A DNA stretch of 64,000 nucleotides from MH13 sp040219355 (lineage in GTDB: Bacteria; Pseudomonadota; Alphaproteobacteria; Rhizobiales; MH13). Under the pieces are notes generated by a model that did not search any database, had not been told where the DNA came from, and was given only the letters and a program-made list of their open reading frames with translations. The DNA is taken from assembly GCA_040219355.1 (NCBI GenBank), contig JAVJSN010000010.1:1-64000 (forward strand), written 5' to 3'. Made by a program: the position numbers and the translations under genes. How positions within the stretch are numbered: position 1 is the stretch's first letter; each line of letters starts with the position of its first letter. Of this stretch, positions 27,271 through 36,390 are shown piece by piece.

Positions 27271-28116
27271 TCAGTGTTGAAACGCAACAACTCGATCTCG
27301 GCCAGAGAGATCTTGGTGCGTTTCCAAGTGATGCAATCCTGCCTCTTCACCAAGCCTTAGCACATCAAAGGCTTGATCATGACCAATCTCAACCAGCCCG
27401 TGGCCACCAGGTTTGAGCTTGCCTGCCATCTGCGGCAGCAAAGCACGGTAAGCGTCCAACCCATCATCTCCAGCAACCAAAGCCAAGGATGGATCGTGCG
27501 CGCGCACTTCTAGCGTTAGGCCATCCATGTCAGCGGCGCGAATGTAGGGCGGATTGGAGACAATCATATCAAGCGGTCCATCAACCGCATTCAGCCAATC
27601 GCTTTGGAAAAAAGTCAGCCGATCATCCAGACCAAGGCCAATCGCATTGGCCTGCGCTTGCACCACCGCGTCTGGAACGATGTCCACACCGACCCCAGTG
27701 ATGTGGAGACGCTCACGGGCAAGTGCAAGCAGGATGATGCCAGCTCCAGTACCAACATCAACCACATGAGCTCGGCTGTCGGCCGGCAAAAACGCCAGAG
27801 CAGCTTCCACGAGCGTGCCGGTATCATCGCGCGGGATTAGCGTGGAATCGTTGAGACCGACCTCAAAATCCCAAAAGGCAGCATGGCCGAGAAGGCGCGC
27901 CAAAGGCTCGCCTGCCTCACGTCGAGCGAGCAAGGCCAAAAGAGCGTCTTGGTCGCTTTGCGGAACTGGATGATCACCGACCACAATCTGCGCAGCGGTC
28001 GAATGGCCGGTAACGTGCTCAACCAGCATGCGCGCTTCGCGCAAACCATTTGCATTTGGGCGAGCATCGATGCGCGCAGCGAGGTCCCTCACAAGCGCAT
28101 TGAATGTTGGGCTCAA
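27271..28116 (-). CDS. prmC: release factor glutamine methyltransferase PrmC
   Basis: Methylates the glutamine of the GGQ motif in peptide release factors, raising termination efficiency. The 281 residues match the family. An N-terminal helical domain (about 1-75) is followed by the SAM-binding fold with VVDVGTGAGIILLALA near 142-157 and the catalytic NPPY at about 187-190. The frame starts with TTG (28116), overlapping the prfA stop as TTGA; GAGAGCGAAG precedes it. A GTG eight codons later would be the alternative. It follows its substrate gene prfA in one operon. Confidence 0.92.
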   Translation of the reverse strand: MSPTFNALVRDLAARIDARPNANGLREARMLVEHVTGHSTAAQIVVGDHPVPQSDQDALLALLARREAGEPLARLLGHAAFWDFEVGLNDSTLIPRDDTGTLVEAALAFLPADSRAHVVDVGTGAGIILLALARERLHITGVGVDIVPDAVVQAQANAIGLGLDDRLTFFQSDWLNAVDGPLDMIVSNPPYIRAADMDGLTLEVRAHDPSLALVAGDDGLDAYRALLPQMAGKLKPGGHGLVEIGHDQAFDVLRLGEEAGLHHLETHQDLSGRDRVVAFQH

Positions 28117-29186
28117 TTGGCTTCGCTCTCGGCGAGCAGCTCCATCTGGTGGGCCGCGATGAGCGGCTCAATCACCGTATCCAGCGCATCGCCGGAAATC
28201 ACCTGATCCAGCGAATAGAGCGTTAGGCCAATCCGGTGATCGGTCACCCGGCCCTGTGGAAAATTGTACGTGCGGATGCGTTCGGAACGATCGCCCGAAC
28301 CAACCTGCCCCTTGCGCGCATCGGCCCGCTCTTCAGCAGCCTTTTGCCGCTCCATATCGTAGAGACGCGCTTTGAGCACTTCCATGGCCCGCGCCCGGTT
28401 CTGGTGCTGAGATTTTTCGCTTTGCAACACCACAATGCCGGTCGGCAAATGGGTGATCCGCACAGCCGAATCGGTCGTGTTGACGTGCTGCCCGCCAGCA
28501 CCGGAGGCGCGCATCGTGTCGATGCGAATGTCTTCGTTGCGCACTTCAATATCGATGTCTTTGGCCTCGGGAAGCACCGCAACGGTGGCCGCCGATGTAT
28601 GGATGCGCCCGCCGGATTCAGTTTCGGGTACGCGCTGCACACGGTGCACACCTGACTCGAATTTCAGCAAGCCATAAACACCTTGGCCCCTCACCTCCGC
28701 CACGATCTCTTTGAAACCACCGACCTCACCTTCGGACTGGGATAGCACCTCAACCTTGAAGCCCTTGGTTTGGGCATAGCGCTGATACATACGAAAAAGG
28801 CTTCCCGCGAACAGTGCCGCTTCATCCCCGCCGGTGCCTGCACGCACTTCCAAGATCACGCCGCCAGCATCGGCCTTGTCTTTGGGCAGCAGCGCAACCT
28901 GAAGGTCAGCCTGCAGGTTTTCAAACTGCTTTTCCAGCTTCTCCACTTCATCTCGCGTGAGCGCTTTCATTTCCTCATCAAGATCAGGGTCGGCCAGCAT
29001 CTCGCGGGCTTCTTCCAGCTCATCACGCGTTTTCTGCAACAGCTTGGCCTGCTCAGCGACCGGCTCCAGTTCGGCATAGTCGCGCGACAGCTGAACAAAT
29101 TCGTCGGATTCCGCGCCCGATGCCATTTTGGCCGCAATGCCTTCAAAACGGGCGATCAGCGCATCAATTTTTTGGTCTGAGATCAT
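28113..29186 (-). CDS. prfA: peptide chain release factor 1
   Basis: Reads UAA and UAG in the ribosomal A site and releases the finished protein. The 357 residues are of normal length. The helical N-terminal domain holds coiled-coil-like heptads; domain 3 has the catalytic loop GAGGQHVNTTDSAVRI with GGQ near residue 231. GQVGSGDRSERIRTYNFPQG is the conserved block after it. The ATG at 29186 opens MISDQKIDALIARFEGI; the longer frame runs through a repeat-like leader (29203-29236) and is rejected. It precedes prmC and follows ptsP by 82 nt. Confidence 0.96.
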   Translation of the reverse strand: MISDQKIDALIARFEGIAAKMASGAESDEFVQLSRDYAELEPVAEQAKLLQKTRDELEEAREMLADPDLDEEMKALTRDEVEKLEKQFENLQADLQVALLPKDKADAGGVILEVRAGTGGDEAALFAGSLFRMYQRYAQTKGFKVEVLSQSEGEVGGFKEIVAEVRGQGVYGLLKFESGVHRVQRVPETESGGRIHTSAATVAVLPEAKDIDIEVRNEDIRIDTMRASGAGGQHVNTTDSAVRITHLPTGIVVLQSEKSQHQNRARAMEVLKARLYDMERQKAAEERADARKGQVGSGDRSERIRTYNFPQGRVTDHRIGLTLYSLDQVISGDALDTVIEPLIAAHQMELLAESEAN

Positions 29187-29268
29187 GCCAACAATTTCAA
29201 TAAAGCTTGTTCCGGGCTTAATCCGGGGTGGGAACCGGTTTTGCGTCCAAGAACGCAACAGGTGATCG

Positions 29269-31539
29269 TTAGAGGCTTATGCCATGTTCATCGGCATAGG
29301 CAACCAACGCCTCGCGCACCGACACCGTGGCTAGTGGATCAGCCAGCATGGCATTGAGAGCCTCCGTGAGCGGCTCGATGCGCACATCAATCACCATTGC
29401 CTTGACCGGCCCGACCGACGCAGGCGACATCGACAAGCGACGAAAGCCAAGACCCAAAAGCGCCAGAGCTTCCACGGGGCGCCCAGCCATTTCACCGCAC
29501 ACGGTGACGTTGCACCGGTTGCGCTCACCAGCCTCAGCAATGGCTTTGAGGGGTCGCAAGAAGCTGGGCGACAAGATATCAAAACGCCCTGAGAGCCGCG
29601 TGTTACCACGGTCGGTTGCGGTCATGAATTGGAACAGATCGTTCGAGCCGACCGACACAAAATCACACCGGCTCATCACCGCATCAAGCTGGTAAAGCAG
29701 AGAGGGCACTTCGATCATCGAGCCGATTTTTAGATCAGTTGGCGTCTTGTAGCCGTGCTTGACAAGGTGGGAGATTTCCCTGCGCACGATACCCTTGGCC
29801 GCATCCAACTCGGAAACATCGGTCACCATCGGGAACATCAACCGCAAGGACCGTCCTGCCGCCGCCATGAGCAGCGCACGAATCTGCAACCGCATCAGAC
29901 CCGGACGGTCCAGGCCAAGCCGCACCGCACGCCAGCCAAGCGCAGGGTTCTCTTCGGCAAAGGTGCGCATGTAAGGCAGCACCTTGTCGCCGCCGATATC
30001 AAGCGTGCGGAACGTAACGGGCCGTTGGCCGGCCGCATCGAGCACGCGCGCGTAAAGCGTTTCTTGCTCTTTGGTACGCGGCAACGAACGCGCCACCATA
30101 AACTGAAGCTCGGTTCGGAACAGACCGATGCCATCGGCACCGGTTTCCTCAAGGCTCGGCAGATCAATCAGCAGGCCAGCATTGTGTTGCAATGTGATCG
30201 GCACACCACAGGCCGTTACCGAAGCGCGATCTTTCAGCGCGCGATACCGCGCTTGCCGCCGGGCACGGAACTTGACCTTTTCCACATAGGCCCGTTCCAC
30301 ATCCACCTGCGGGCGCACATGCACTGCGCCTTCTTCGCCATCGAGAATGATCGGATCGCCATCCTCCACCAACGCCACAACACCTGTGACGCGGCCTACA
30401 ACGGGCACGCCCATGGCGCGGGCAACCACAGCGACGTGACTGGTCGGCCCACCTTCTTCCAGCACCAGGCCGCGGATCTTGGCCCGGTCGTAATCCAGCA
30501 ATTCAGCAGCGCCCATCATGCGCGCCACGATCACCGCATCATCGGGCATCTGATCCTGATGGCGACCGTTTTCGCCAGAAAGCTCGCGGAACAGGCGATA
30601 GGCCAGATCGTCGAAATCGTTCAGCCGCTCACGGATCAGCGGATCCTTTTGCCGCATCAGTTTTGCACGCGTATCCGATTGTACGCGTTCCACCGCAGCC
30701 TCAGCGGTTAGCCCGGATTGGATAGCCTCGCGCATCCGCCGCGCCCAACCCCGGTCGTAGGCGAACATGCGGTATGCTTCGAGAATATCGCGGTGCTCAC
30801 CATGGTGAGCGACGTCTCCAGATTCCACAATACTGTCGATTGAAAGACGCAGCCGTGCAATCGCCTGGTCGAGCCGGTCGATTTCTTCATCGATGTTTTC
30901 AGCGATCATGTCAGTGACGATAAGGCGCGGCTCGTGCAACACCACATGACCAAGGCCGACGCCGTCGGCAAAGCCTGACCCTTCCAAATGAAGCTGGCGT
31001 GCCGCTTCCAGATCGAGACCTGAGCGCGACACACCTTGCAACTCACCGGCAGCCATCATCTCCGCGATGACCATGGCAACGGTTTGCAGCGCTTCCACTT
31101 CCTCTTCAGAGTAGCTGCGCCGCGCTTGGTTTTGCACTGTGAGAACACCAAGCACGCGGCCAACGCGCATCACCGGCACACCGAGGAAGGAGTGGTAGTC
31201 TTCCTCCCCGGTTTCAGGCAAATAGGCAAAGCTTGGGTGCTTTTGAGCGTCAGCCAGGTTCAGCGGCTCTGAACTGGCGGCGATCACGCCGACCAGACCT
31301 TCGCCGATCTTCAGACCGGTTTGGTGCACGGCTTCCTTGTTGAGGCCCTCAGTGGAAGAAAGCTCCAGCACCCCGTCGGCACGCAACAGATAAACAGAGC
31401 ACACCTCGGCCACCATGTTGGCCGCGATGAGCACCGTAATCTTATCCAGCCGCTCCTGCCCGCTGATGCGCTCGGCCATAACCTCGCGCAAACGCCGCAA
31501 CAGGACACGCGGCCCCGCCAGTGAACTGCGCGTGGGCAT
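29269..31539 (-). CDS. ptsP: PEP-protein phosphotransferase PtsP (enzyme I-Ntr)
   Basis: First enzyme of the nitrogen PTS: it takes phosphate from phosphoenolpyruvate and passes it to the HPr-like NPr (PtsO), linking nitrogen state to regulation rather than sugar import. The 756 residues are complete. A GAF sensor domain (about 1-165) is followed by the enzyme I N-domain and the swivelling phosphohistidine domain, with the active His in GGPTSHVAVVARA near residue 367. The C-terminal PEP barrel shows GIGLFRTELQFM, GSNDLFQF and CGEMAGRP. GAGGTC precedes the ATG. Confidence 0.95.
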   Translation of the reverse strand: MPTRSSLAGPRVLLRRLREVMAERISGQERLDKITVLIAANMVAEVCSVYLLRADGVLELSSTEGLNKEAVHQTGLKIGEGLVGVIAASSEPLNLADAQKHPSFAYLPETGEEDYHSFLGVPVMRVGRVLGVLTVQNQARRSYSEEEVEALQTVAMVIAEMMAAGELQGVSRSGLDLEAARQLHLEGSGFADGVGLGHVVLHEPRLIVTDMIAENIDEEIDRLDQAIARLRLSIDSIVESGDVAHHGEHRDILEAYRMFAYDRGWARRMREAIQSGLTAEAAVERVQSDTRAKLMRQKDPLIRERLNDFDDLAYRLFRELSGENGRHQDQMPDDAVIVARMMGAAELLDYDRAKIRGLVLEEGGPTSHVAVVARAMGVPVVGRVTGVVALVEDGDPIILDGEEGAVHVRPQVDVERAYVEKVKFRARRQARYRALKDRASVTACGVPITLQHNAGLLIDLPSLEETGADGIGLFRTELQFMVARSLPRTKEQETLYARVLDAAGQRPVTFRTLDIGGDKVLPYMRTFAEENPALGWRAVRLGLDRPGLMRLQIRALLMAAAGRSLRLMFPMVTDVSELDAAKGIVRREISHLVKHGYKTPTDLKIGSMIEVPSLLYQLDAVMSRCDFVSVGSNDLFQFMTATDRGNTRLSGRFDILSPSFLRPLKAIAEAGERNRCNVTVCGEMAGRPVEALALLGLGFRRLSMSPASVGPVKAMVIDVRIEPLTEALNAMLADPLATVSVREALVAYADEHGISL

Positions 31540-31630
31540 GATGACCTCACTTGTCAGGTGGTTTGTGGCACGGGCTATTTAGCAAAACACCCGCGCCGCC
31601 GCACCGTTGCGGCTATCGGTTTCTATCCAA

Positions 31631-32917
31631 CTATGCCGCGTCGAGACCATATAGCGAATGCAGCGTGCGCACCGCAAGCTCAGTATATGCGGCATCTATG
31701 AGCACAGAGATCTTGATCTCCGACGTCGTGATCGCGCGGATATTGATGTTTTTCTCCGATAACGCCTTGAAAGCGTCGGCTGCAACGCCAGCATGACTGC
31801 GCATACCGATGCCGATCACCGACACCTTCACAACGTCTTTCGAACCGTTGAGCGCATCGAACTCGATGCCACTGTCGGGATGCTCCAAAATACCGACCGC
31901 GCGGTCGTAGTCGCCTTCAGGCAACGTGAAAGTGATATCGGTGGTGGCGCCGTCAGCAGAAATGATCTGAACGATCATGTCGACGTTAATCCCAGCATCG
32001 GCCAGCGGCCCAAAGACCCCGGCGGCCACCCCTGGTCGATCCTTTACCCGGCGCAGAGAAATCTGGGCTTCATCGCGCGAAAAGGCGATGCCGGTGACGA
32101 CTTGCTCTTCCATTATTTCTTCCTCATCGCAAATCAGCGTACCAACCGGCGTGTCGGTCTGGAGTTCGGGGGCCGCTGGATCGTCGAAGGACGAGCGCAC
32201 AAACACCCGTACGCCGTGCACCATAGCCAGTTCAACCGAACGCACCTGAAGGACCTTGGCACCAAGCGATGCCATTTCCAGCATTTCTTCAAAGGCGATC
32301 TTGTCCATGCGAGTCGCCTTGGACGCGACACGCGGATCGGTGGTGTAGACGCCATCCACATCGGTGTAGATATCACAGCGGTCCGCGCCGACCGCAGCAG
32401 CGATAGCCACCGCCGACGTGTCGGACCCGCCACGCCCGAGGGTGGCGATCCGACCATCCGGCGATATGCCCTGAAAGCCTGCGATGACTGCCACCTGTGG
32501 GCTGCCGGTTTCACGGCCTGACATCCGACCAACCAGCGTCTGTGCATCGATGGAATCAATCCGCGCCGCGCCGTGGCTGGCATCGGTCTTTAACGGGATC
32601 TGCCAGCCTTGCCAGGAGCGCGCATCCACACCCATGGCTTGCAATGCAATGGCCAAAAGGCCGGAGGTAACTTGCTCACCAGAGGCAACAACCGCGTCAT
32701 ACTCGCGGGCATCGTAAATGGGAGCATTGGCTCCGGCTACGCGCGGCATATCCTGCACCCAGCCGACCAGTTCGTTTGTCTTGCCGGACATCGCCGAAAC
32801 CACGACGGCAACTTCGTGCCCGGCCTCAACCTCACGCTTCACGTGACGCGCGACGGTGCGAATACGCTCCAAATCGGCAACCGACGTGCCGCCAAATTTC
32901 AGGACCAAACGGGCCAT
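31631..32917 (-). CDS. lysC: aspartate kinase
   Basis: Phosphorylates aspartate, the first step toward lysine, threonine, methionine and isoleucine. The 428 residues fit the lysine-sensitive class. The kinase domain shows KFGGTSVAD (7-15), VVVSAMSGKTNELV, and the aspartate/ATP block GRGGSDTSAVAIAAA near 170. Two ACT domains for feedback inhibition lie at about 265-428 (VKVSVIGIGMRSHAGVAA). It follows the usual order before ptsP and prfA on the minus strand. The 92-nt gap to ptsP contains no clear terminator. Confidence 0.96.
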   Translation of the reverse strand: MARLVLKFGGTSVADLERIRTVARHVKREVEAGHEVAVVVSAMSGKTNELVGWVQDMPRVAGANAPIYDAREYDAVVASGEQVTSGLLAIALQAMGVDARSWQGWQIPLKTDASHGAARIDSIDAQTLVGRMSGRETGSPQVAVIAGFQGISPDGRIATLGRGGSDTSAVAIAAAVGADRCDIYTDVDGVYTTDPRVASKATRMDKIAFEEMLEMASLGAKVLQVRSVELAMVHGVRVFVRSSFDDPAAPELQTDTPVGTLICDEEEIMEEQVVTGIAFSRDEAQISLRRVKDRPGVAAGVFGPLADAGINVDMIVQIISADGATTDITFTLPEGDYDRAVGILEHPDSGIEFDALNGSKDVVKVSVIGIGMRSHAGVAADAFKALSEKNINIRAITTSEIKISVLIDAAYTELAVRTLHSLYGLDAA

Positions 32918-33256
32918 GGCTTTGCGCTATTCTTATCAAGGATCGAAAGGTCGACTGGTATCAGCCAACAGACCGGCGCGTGTTAGCGGCAAAGCGGACG
33001 CAAGTCCATCGCAACGTTTTGGGCACAGTAGAGTTCGGTTCTATGCCTGAGTGCAATACTGCAAACTCTCCAATCTCCGGATATTGGGAACCAAAAATTA
33101 CGTAAAAAGCCGCATATGATCGCACTTTTTTAAGAGATTTCGCCGACAAGGCTAACCCTGGGGACAAAGCATAACGCTTTCGTCAAAGTCGAACTTTTTG
33201 AACAATTGCGCCGTTACCCAACTACTTGCCGGGCCGGTCCAATCGGGAGCTGTTTT

Positions 33257-34939
33257 GTGAAAAATCTATCCATCGGAATGCGTCTCGTCGCGCTGTCTAT
33301 TGTATTTGGTATGGGCATCTTCGCCCTCGCCGGTGTGTTCTTGTATCTGTCGAACCAGATGCTCAATGAACAGCGTAAGGCCGAGCTGATCAGCATCACC
33401 GATGCTGCCGTCTCGCAGGTTGCTGCCCAGCATGCCCGTGCAGAAGCTGGCGACATCTCCATGGAGCAGGCACAAACCAACGCGATGGATATCATCCGCG
33501 ATGTGCGCTACCGCGATATCGAATATTTCTTCATCCATGACCTTCAAGGCAACATGCTTATGCATGCTGTGCGCCCTGATCTGGACGGACAAAATCTCAA
33601 CGGTCTGCAGGACCCCAAGGGAACCTATCTTTTTCGCGAGTTGATTGCAGCGGCAAGCTCACCTGAACGCTCCGGCTTTGTCGACTATTACTGGCCGCGT
33701 GCAGGTTCTGAAGAGCCGATCCACAAGGTTTCGTATGTCGTGCAGTTTGAACCTTGGGGATGGGCCATTGGCACCGGCCTCTACACCGATGACCTGACAG
33801 CAGCACTGATGGAAAAGGTGACAAAGTTCGCCTCAATTGGCGGTATCATTATCTTGCTCGGTGCTGTCGCTGGTTTTGTGATCAGCCGCTCGATTTCCCG
33901 TCCAGTCCGCGCCATCACCGATACCATGAAGAAATTGGCTGACGGGCAAACCGACATCACAATCCCAGCGCGCGAAGAGCGTCACGAGATCGGCGCGATG
34001 GCCGCGGCGGTGGAAGTGTTCCGAGACGATGCCCTTCGCCAAAGGGAGATGGCAGGCAAAGTGGAAACCGATGCCAACCAACAGCTGGAGCGCCAGCGGC
34101 GCATCGAAGGTTTGATCGCAGACTTCCGCGAATCTGTTGGTTCGATGCTCGATGCGGTGAGTGGTCGCGTGGACGAAATGGAAGAGGTTGCCAACAGCCT
34201 TGCAAGCGTTGCCGAAGACACATCTGGCCGCGCGACAACTGCTGAACAAGCGGCGCAAGATGCCTCGGCAAACGTTCAAACGGTCGCCAGCGCGACCGAG
34301 GAACTGACCGCCTCCATTGCAGAGATCTCTCGCCAGGTGGATGAAACCACAACGACGGTCGGTCAGGCCACCAACACAGTTCGCACGACCAACGACAAGG
34401 TGGAAAGCCTGTCTGATGCCGCGCAGAAAATCGGTGATGTGGTCAAGCTCATCTCCGATATTGCAGAGCAGACCAATCTTCTGGCGCTCAATGCCACCAT
34501 CGAGGCGGCCCGTGCTGGAGAGGCTGGAAAAGGCTTCGCTGTTGTGGCCAATGAGGTGAAAACCCTTGCCTCACAGACCGCAAAGGCGACTGAGGATATA
34601 TCCGAGCAGATCGGATCCATCCAGAATGCGACGGGCGAAACGGTGCTCGCCATTCGCGAAATCGGTACCGTGATCGAAAACATCAACGGCACCATCGACA
34701 TGATTGCAGAGGCAACGCAGCAACAGGGCGCAGCCACCGCTGAAATCTCTTCGTCGGTCATGGAAGTTGTGCACGGTACATCCAATGTTGCCGACAACGT
34801 ATCTGTCGTGAAGAACTCTGCCGGTGAGACATCAACGTCAGCGGGCACGGTGCGTTCTGCCGCACAGGACCTTTCGCAAAAAGCTGACGCGTTGCGCGCA
34901 GAAATCGATACGTTCCTCAAAGGCGTCACCGCCGCTTAG
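33257..34939 (+). CDS. methyl-accepting chemotaxis protein with Cache sensor
   Basis: A transmembrane chemoreceptor of 560 residues. The GTG at 33257 (GGGAG eight bases upstream) opens MKNLSIGMRLVALSIV, typical for the family. TM1 is at about 8-30, then a periplasmic Cache domain (about 35-185; FFIHDLQGNMLMHAVRPDL, YVVQFEPWGWAIGTGLY), TM2 near 195-215, a HAMP domain (SRSISRPVRAITDTM) and the cytoplasmic signalling hairpin with AEQTNLLALNATIEAARAGE. Cache domains of this type bind small organic acids. The ligand is unknown, and no flagellar or che gene is visible here. An intrinsic terminator follows. Confidence 0.93.
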   Translation: MKNLSIGMRLVALSIVFGMGIFALAGVFLYLSNQMLNEQRKAELISITDAAVSQVAAQHARAEAGDISMEQAQTNAMDIIRDVRYRDIEYFFIHDLQGNMLMHAVRPDLDGQNLNGLQDPKGTYLFRELIAAASSPERSGFVDYYWPRAGSEEPIHKVSYVVQFEPWGWAIGTGLYTDDLTAALMEKVTKFASIGGIIILLGAVAGFVISRSISRPVRAITDTMKKLADGQTDITIPAREERHEIGAMAAAVEVFRDDALRQREMAGKVETDANQQLERQRRIEGLIADFRESVGSMLDAVSGRVDEMEEVANSLASVAEDTSGRATTAEQAAQDASANVQTVASATEELTASIAEISRQVDETTTTVGQATNTVRTTNDKVESLSDAAQKIGDVVKLISDIAEQTNLLALNATIEAARAGEAGKGFAVVANEVKTLASQTAKATEDISEQIGSIQNATGETVLAIREIGTVIENINGTIDMIAEATQQQGAATAEISSSVMEVVHGTSNVADNVSVVKNSAGETSTSAGTVRSAAQDLSQKADALRAEIDTFLKGVTAA

Positions 34940-34963
34940 ACTGCCAAGATCATCGTACTGGCG

Positions 34964-34999
34964 AAAGGCCGGGAGAGATAGAATCTCTCCCGGCCTTTT
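34964..34999 (+). terminator. intrinsic terminator of the chemoreceptor gene
   Basis: AAAGGCCGGGAGAGAT (34964-34979) pairs without mismatch with ATCTCTCCCGGCCTTT (34983-34998), with an AGA loop, then TTTTG. It is a 16-bp stem 24 nt after the stop codon and isolates the gene from ubiG. Confidence 0.9.
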
Positions 35000-35098
35000 G
35001 TGTGGGGCTAGGCTAGGCCGCGACATGAGGCCACTGGCGTTCACCGACCCGCCTCTTATAGTGTGCCAATGACGCAAGCAGCACAGGTACGACCTTCC

Positions 35099-35848
35099 AT
35101 GGCCAACACCACAAGCTCCATCGATCCCGATGAAGTTGCACGTTTTTCCGCATTGGCCGCTGAATGGTGGGATCCAAAAGGCAAGTTCGGTGTGTTGCAC
35201 AAATTCAATCCAGTGCGCCTGGCCTATATCCGCGAAAAACTGTGCGCTCATTTTGGTCTCGACGAGAAGCTAGCTCATCCTTTGAAAGGGCTGCGTGTCC
35301 TGGATATCGGCTGTGGCGGCGGCTTGTTGTGCGAGCCCATGGCACGCCTCGGCGCCACAGTTGTGGGCGTTGATGCTTCGGAGAAAAACATCAACACCGC
35401 CGCCGTGCATGCGCAGGAACAGGGCCTGACCATCGACTACCGCGCCACCACCGCAGAAGCCCTGCTGGCTGAGGGCGAAACCTTCGATGTGGTGCTCAAC
35501 ATGGAAGTGGTTGAACACGTGTCCGATGTCGATAGCTTCGTCGTCGACTGCGCTGCGATGGTGAAACCTGGCGGTCTGATGTTCATCGCAACGATCAACC
35601 GCACCGCCAAAGCGTTTTTTATGGCGATCATTGGCGCCGAACGCTTACTGCGATGGCTGCCTGTCGGCACACACCAATACGATAAGCTCGTCAAACCTGA
35701 AGAGTTGGCAAGCGCTTTGGCACCCACCGGCATGGCGATCATTGACCGCGCCGGCGTTGCGTTCAATCCGCTAGAGGACCGCTGGAAGCGCGTCCCCAAT
35801 GATCTGGACGTGAACTACATGGTGCTGGCGGCCCGGCCAAAAGCTTAG
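35099..35848 (+). CDS. ubiG: 3-demethylubiquinone/polyprenyl-hydroxyphenol O-methyltransferase
   Basis: Carries out both O-methylations of ubiquinone synthesis at the membrane surface. From the ATG at 35099 it has 249 residues. The N-terminal block SALAAEWWDPKGKFGVLHKFNPVR is highly characteristic (quoted in two parts: SALAAEWWDPKGKFG, VLHKFNPVR). The SAM motif VLDIGCGGGLLCEP lies near residues 67-80, and NMEVVEHVSDV is motif II. The start is uncertain: an ATG at 35069 in frame is possible, but TATAGT at 35057-35062 looks like a -10, which would place the transcript start near 35069. Confidence 0.93.
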   Translation: MANTTSSIDPDEVARFSALAAEWWDPKGKFGVLHKFNPVRLAYIREKLCAHFGLDEKLAHPLKGLRVLDIGCGGGLLCEPMARLGATVVGVDASEKNINTAAVHAQEQGLTIDYRATTAEALLAEGETFDVVLNMEVVEHVSDVDSFVVDCAAMVKPGGLMFIATINRTAKAFFMAIIGAERLLRWLPVGTHQYDKLVKPEELASALAPTGMAIIDRAGVAFNPLEDRWKRVPNDLDVNYMVLAARPKA

Positions 35849-36076
35849 CCAATTGGTCGTCCAGAGAAAGTCGTTCCAACACAAACTGGTACCTAGATCA
35901 TTTAACGGCTGGAACCGCGGCTGTGATCGAACACGCGTGCAGCCTTGGTCCATCGGTCATCAAAGAACAGAAACACCGGTCATGCGCCTGAGATCATCGG
36001 GTTACGCTGTTGCGGCCACAAAATGACCATGAGCGGTAGGAATACTTCCTAGCACCAGTATCCATTGCATTTTGAT

Positions 36077-36347
36077 CTAGGGTCAGGACCCATTCCTTTG
36101 CATGACATGGTTGGAGGCCATTGGTTTGGATAGAAGGCGCAAGACCGCAGGAAACCATTCAGTTTTCATGGGCTTGCAACGCGTTAGGCAGGCCAATGGA
36201 CCCAATCCCTTGCGGGACGCGGTTTTGGCTGCGACCAGCTGCGTCAAAGCTTTTGACCGGGGTACTCACCCGCGCGGCAAGCTTTTCCTTGCTTCTCTTT
36301 GCCAAAACACGCGCCATGTCGCGCAGATTACTGGGTTCTGACCCTAG
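36077..36347. mobile_element. possible MITE-like element with terminal inverted repeats
   Basis: Both ends read CTAGGGTCAG-(G/A)-ACCCA inward, so 15 of 16 bases match in inverted orientation at 36077-36092 and 36332-36347. The span of 271 bp holds no convincing gene. Short length, inverted ends and lack of a transposase fit a miniature inverted-repeat element moved by a transposase elsewhere. CTAG at both outer ends may be a target duplication or part of the repeat. It occupies much of the gap 35849-36390; the rest shows only a small palindrome at 36037-36051. Confidence 0.5.
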
Positions 36348-36390
36348 TTCTTGCTCGCACCGCACCCTTCAACCGTGAACGGACCAGGCC

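Noticed and set aside
29755..30711. A 318-codon frame on the plus strand
   Set aside because: Antisense to ptsP, with no start signal or recognisable domain.
36102..36365. Short frames on both strands inside the MITE-like element as a transposase remnant
   Set aside because: Neither frame shows transposase motifs or a ribosome site, so I call no gene there.
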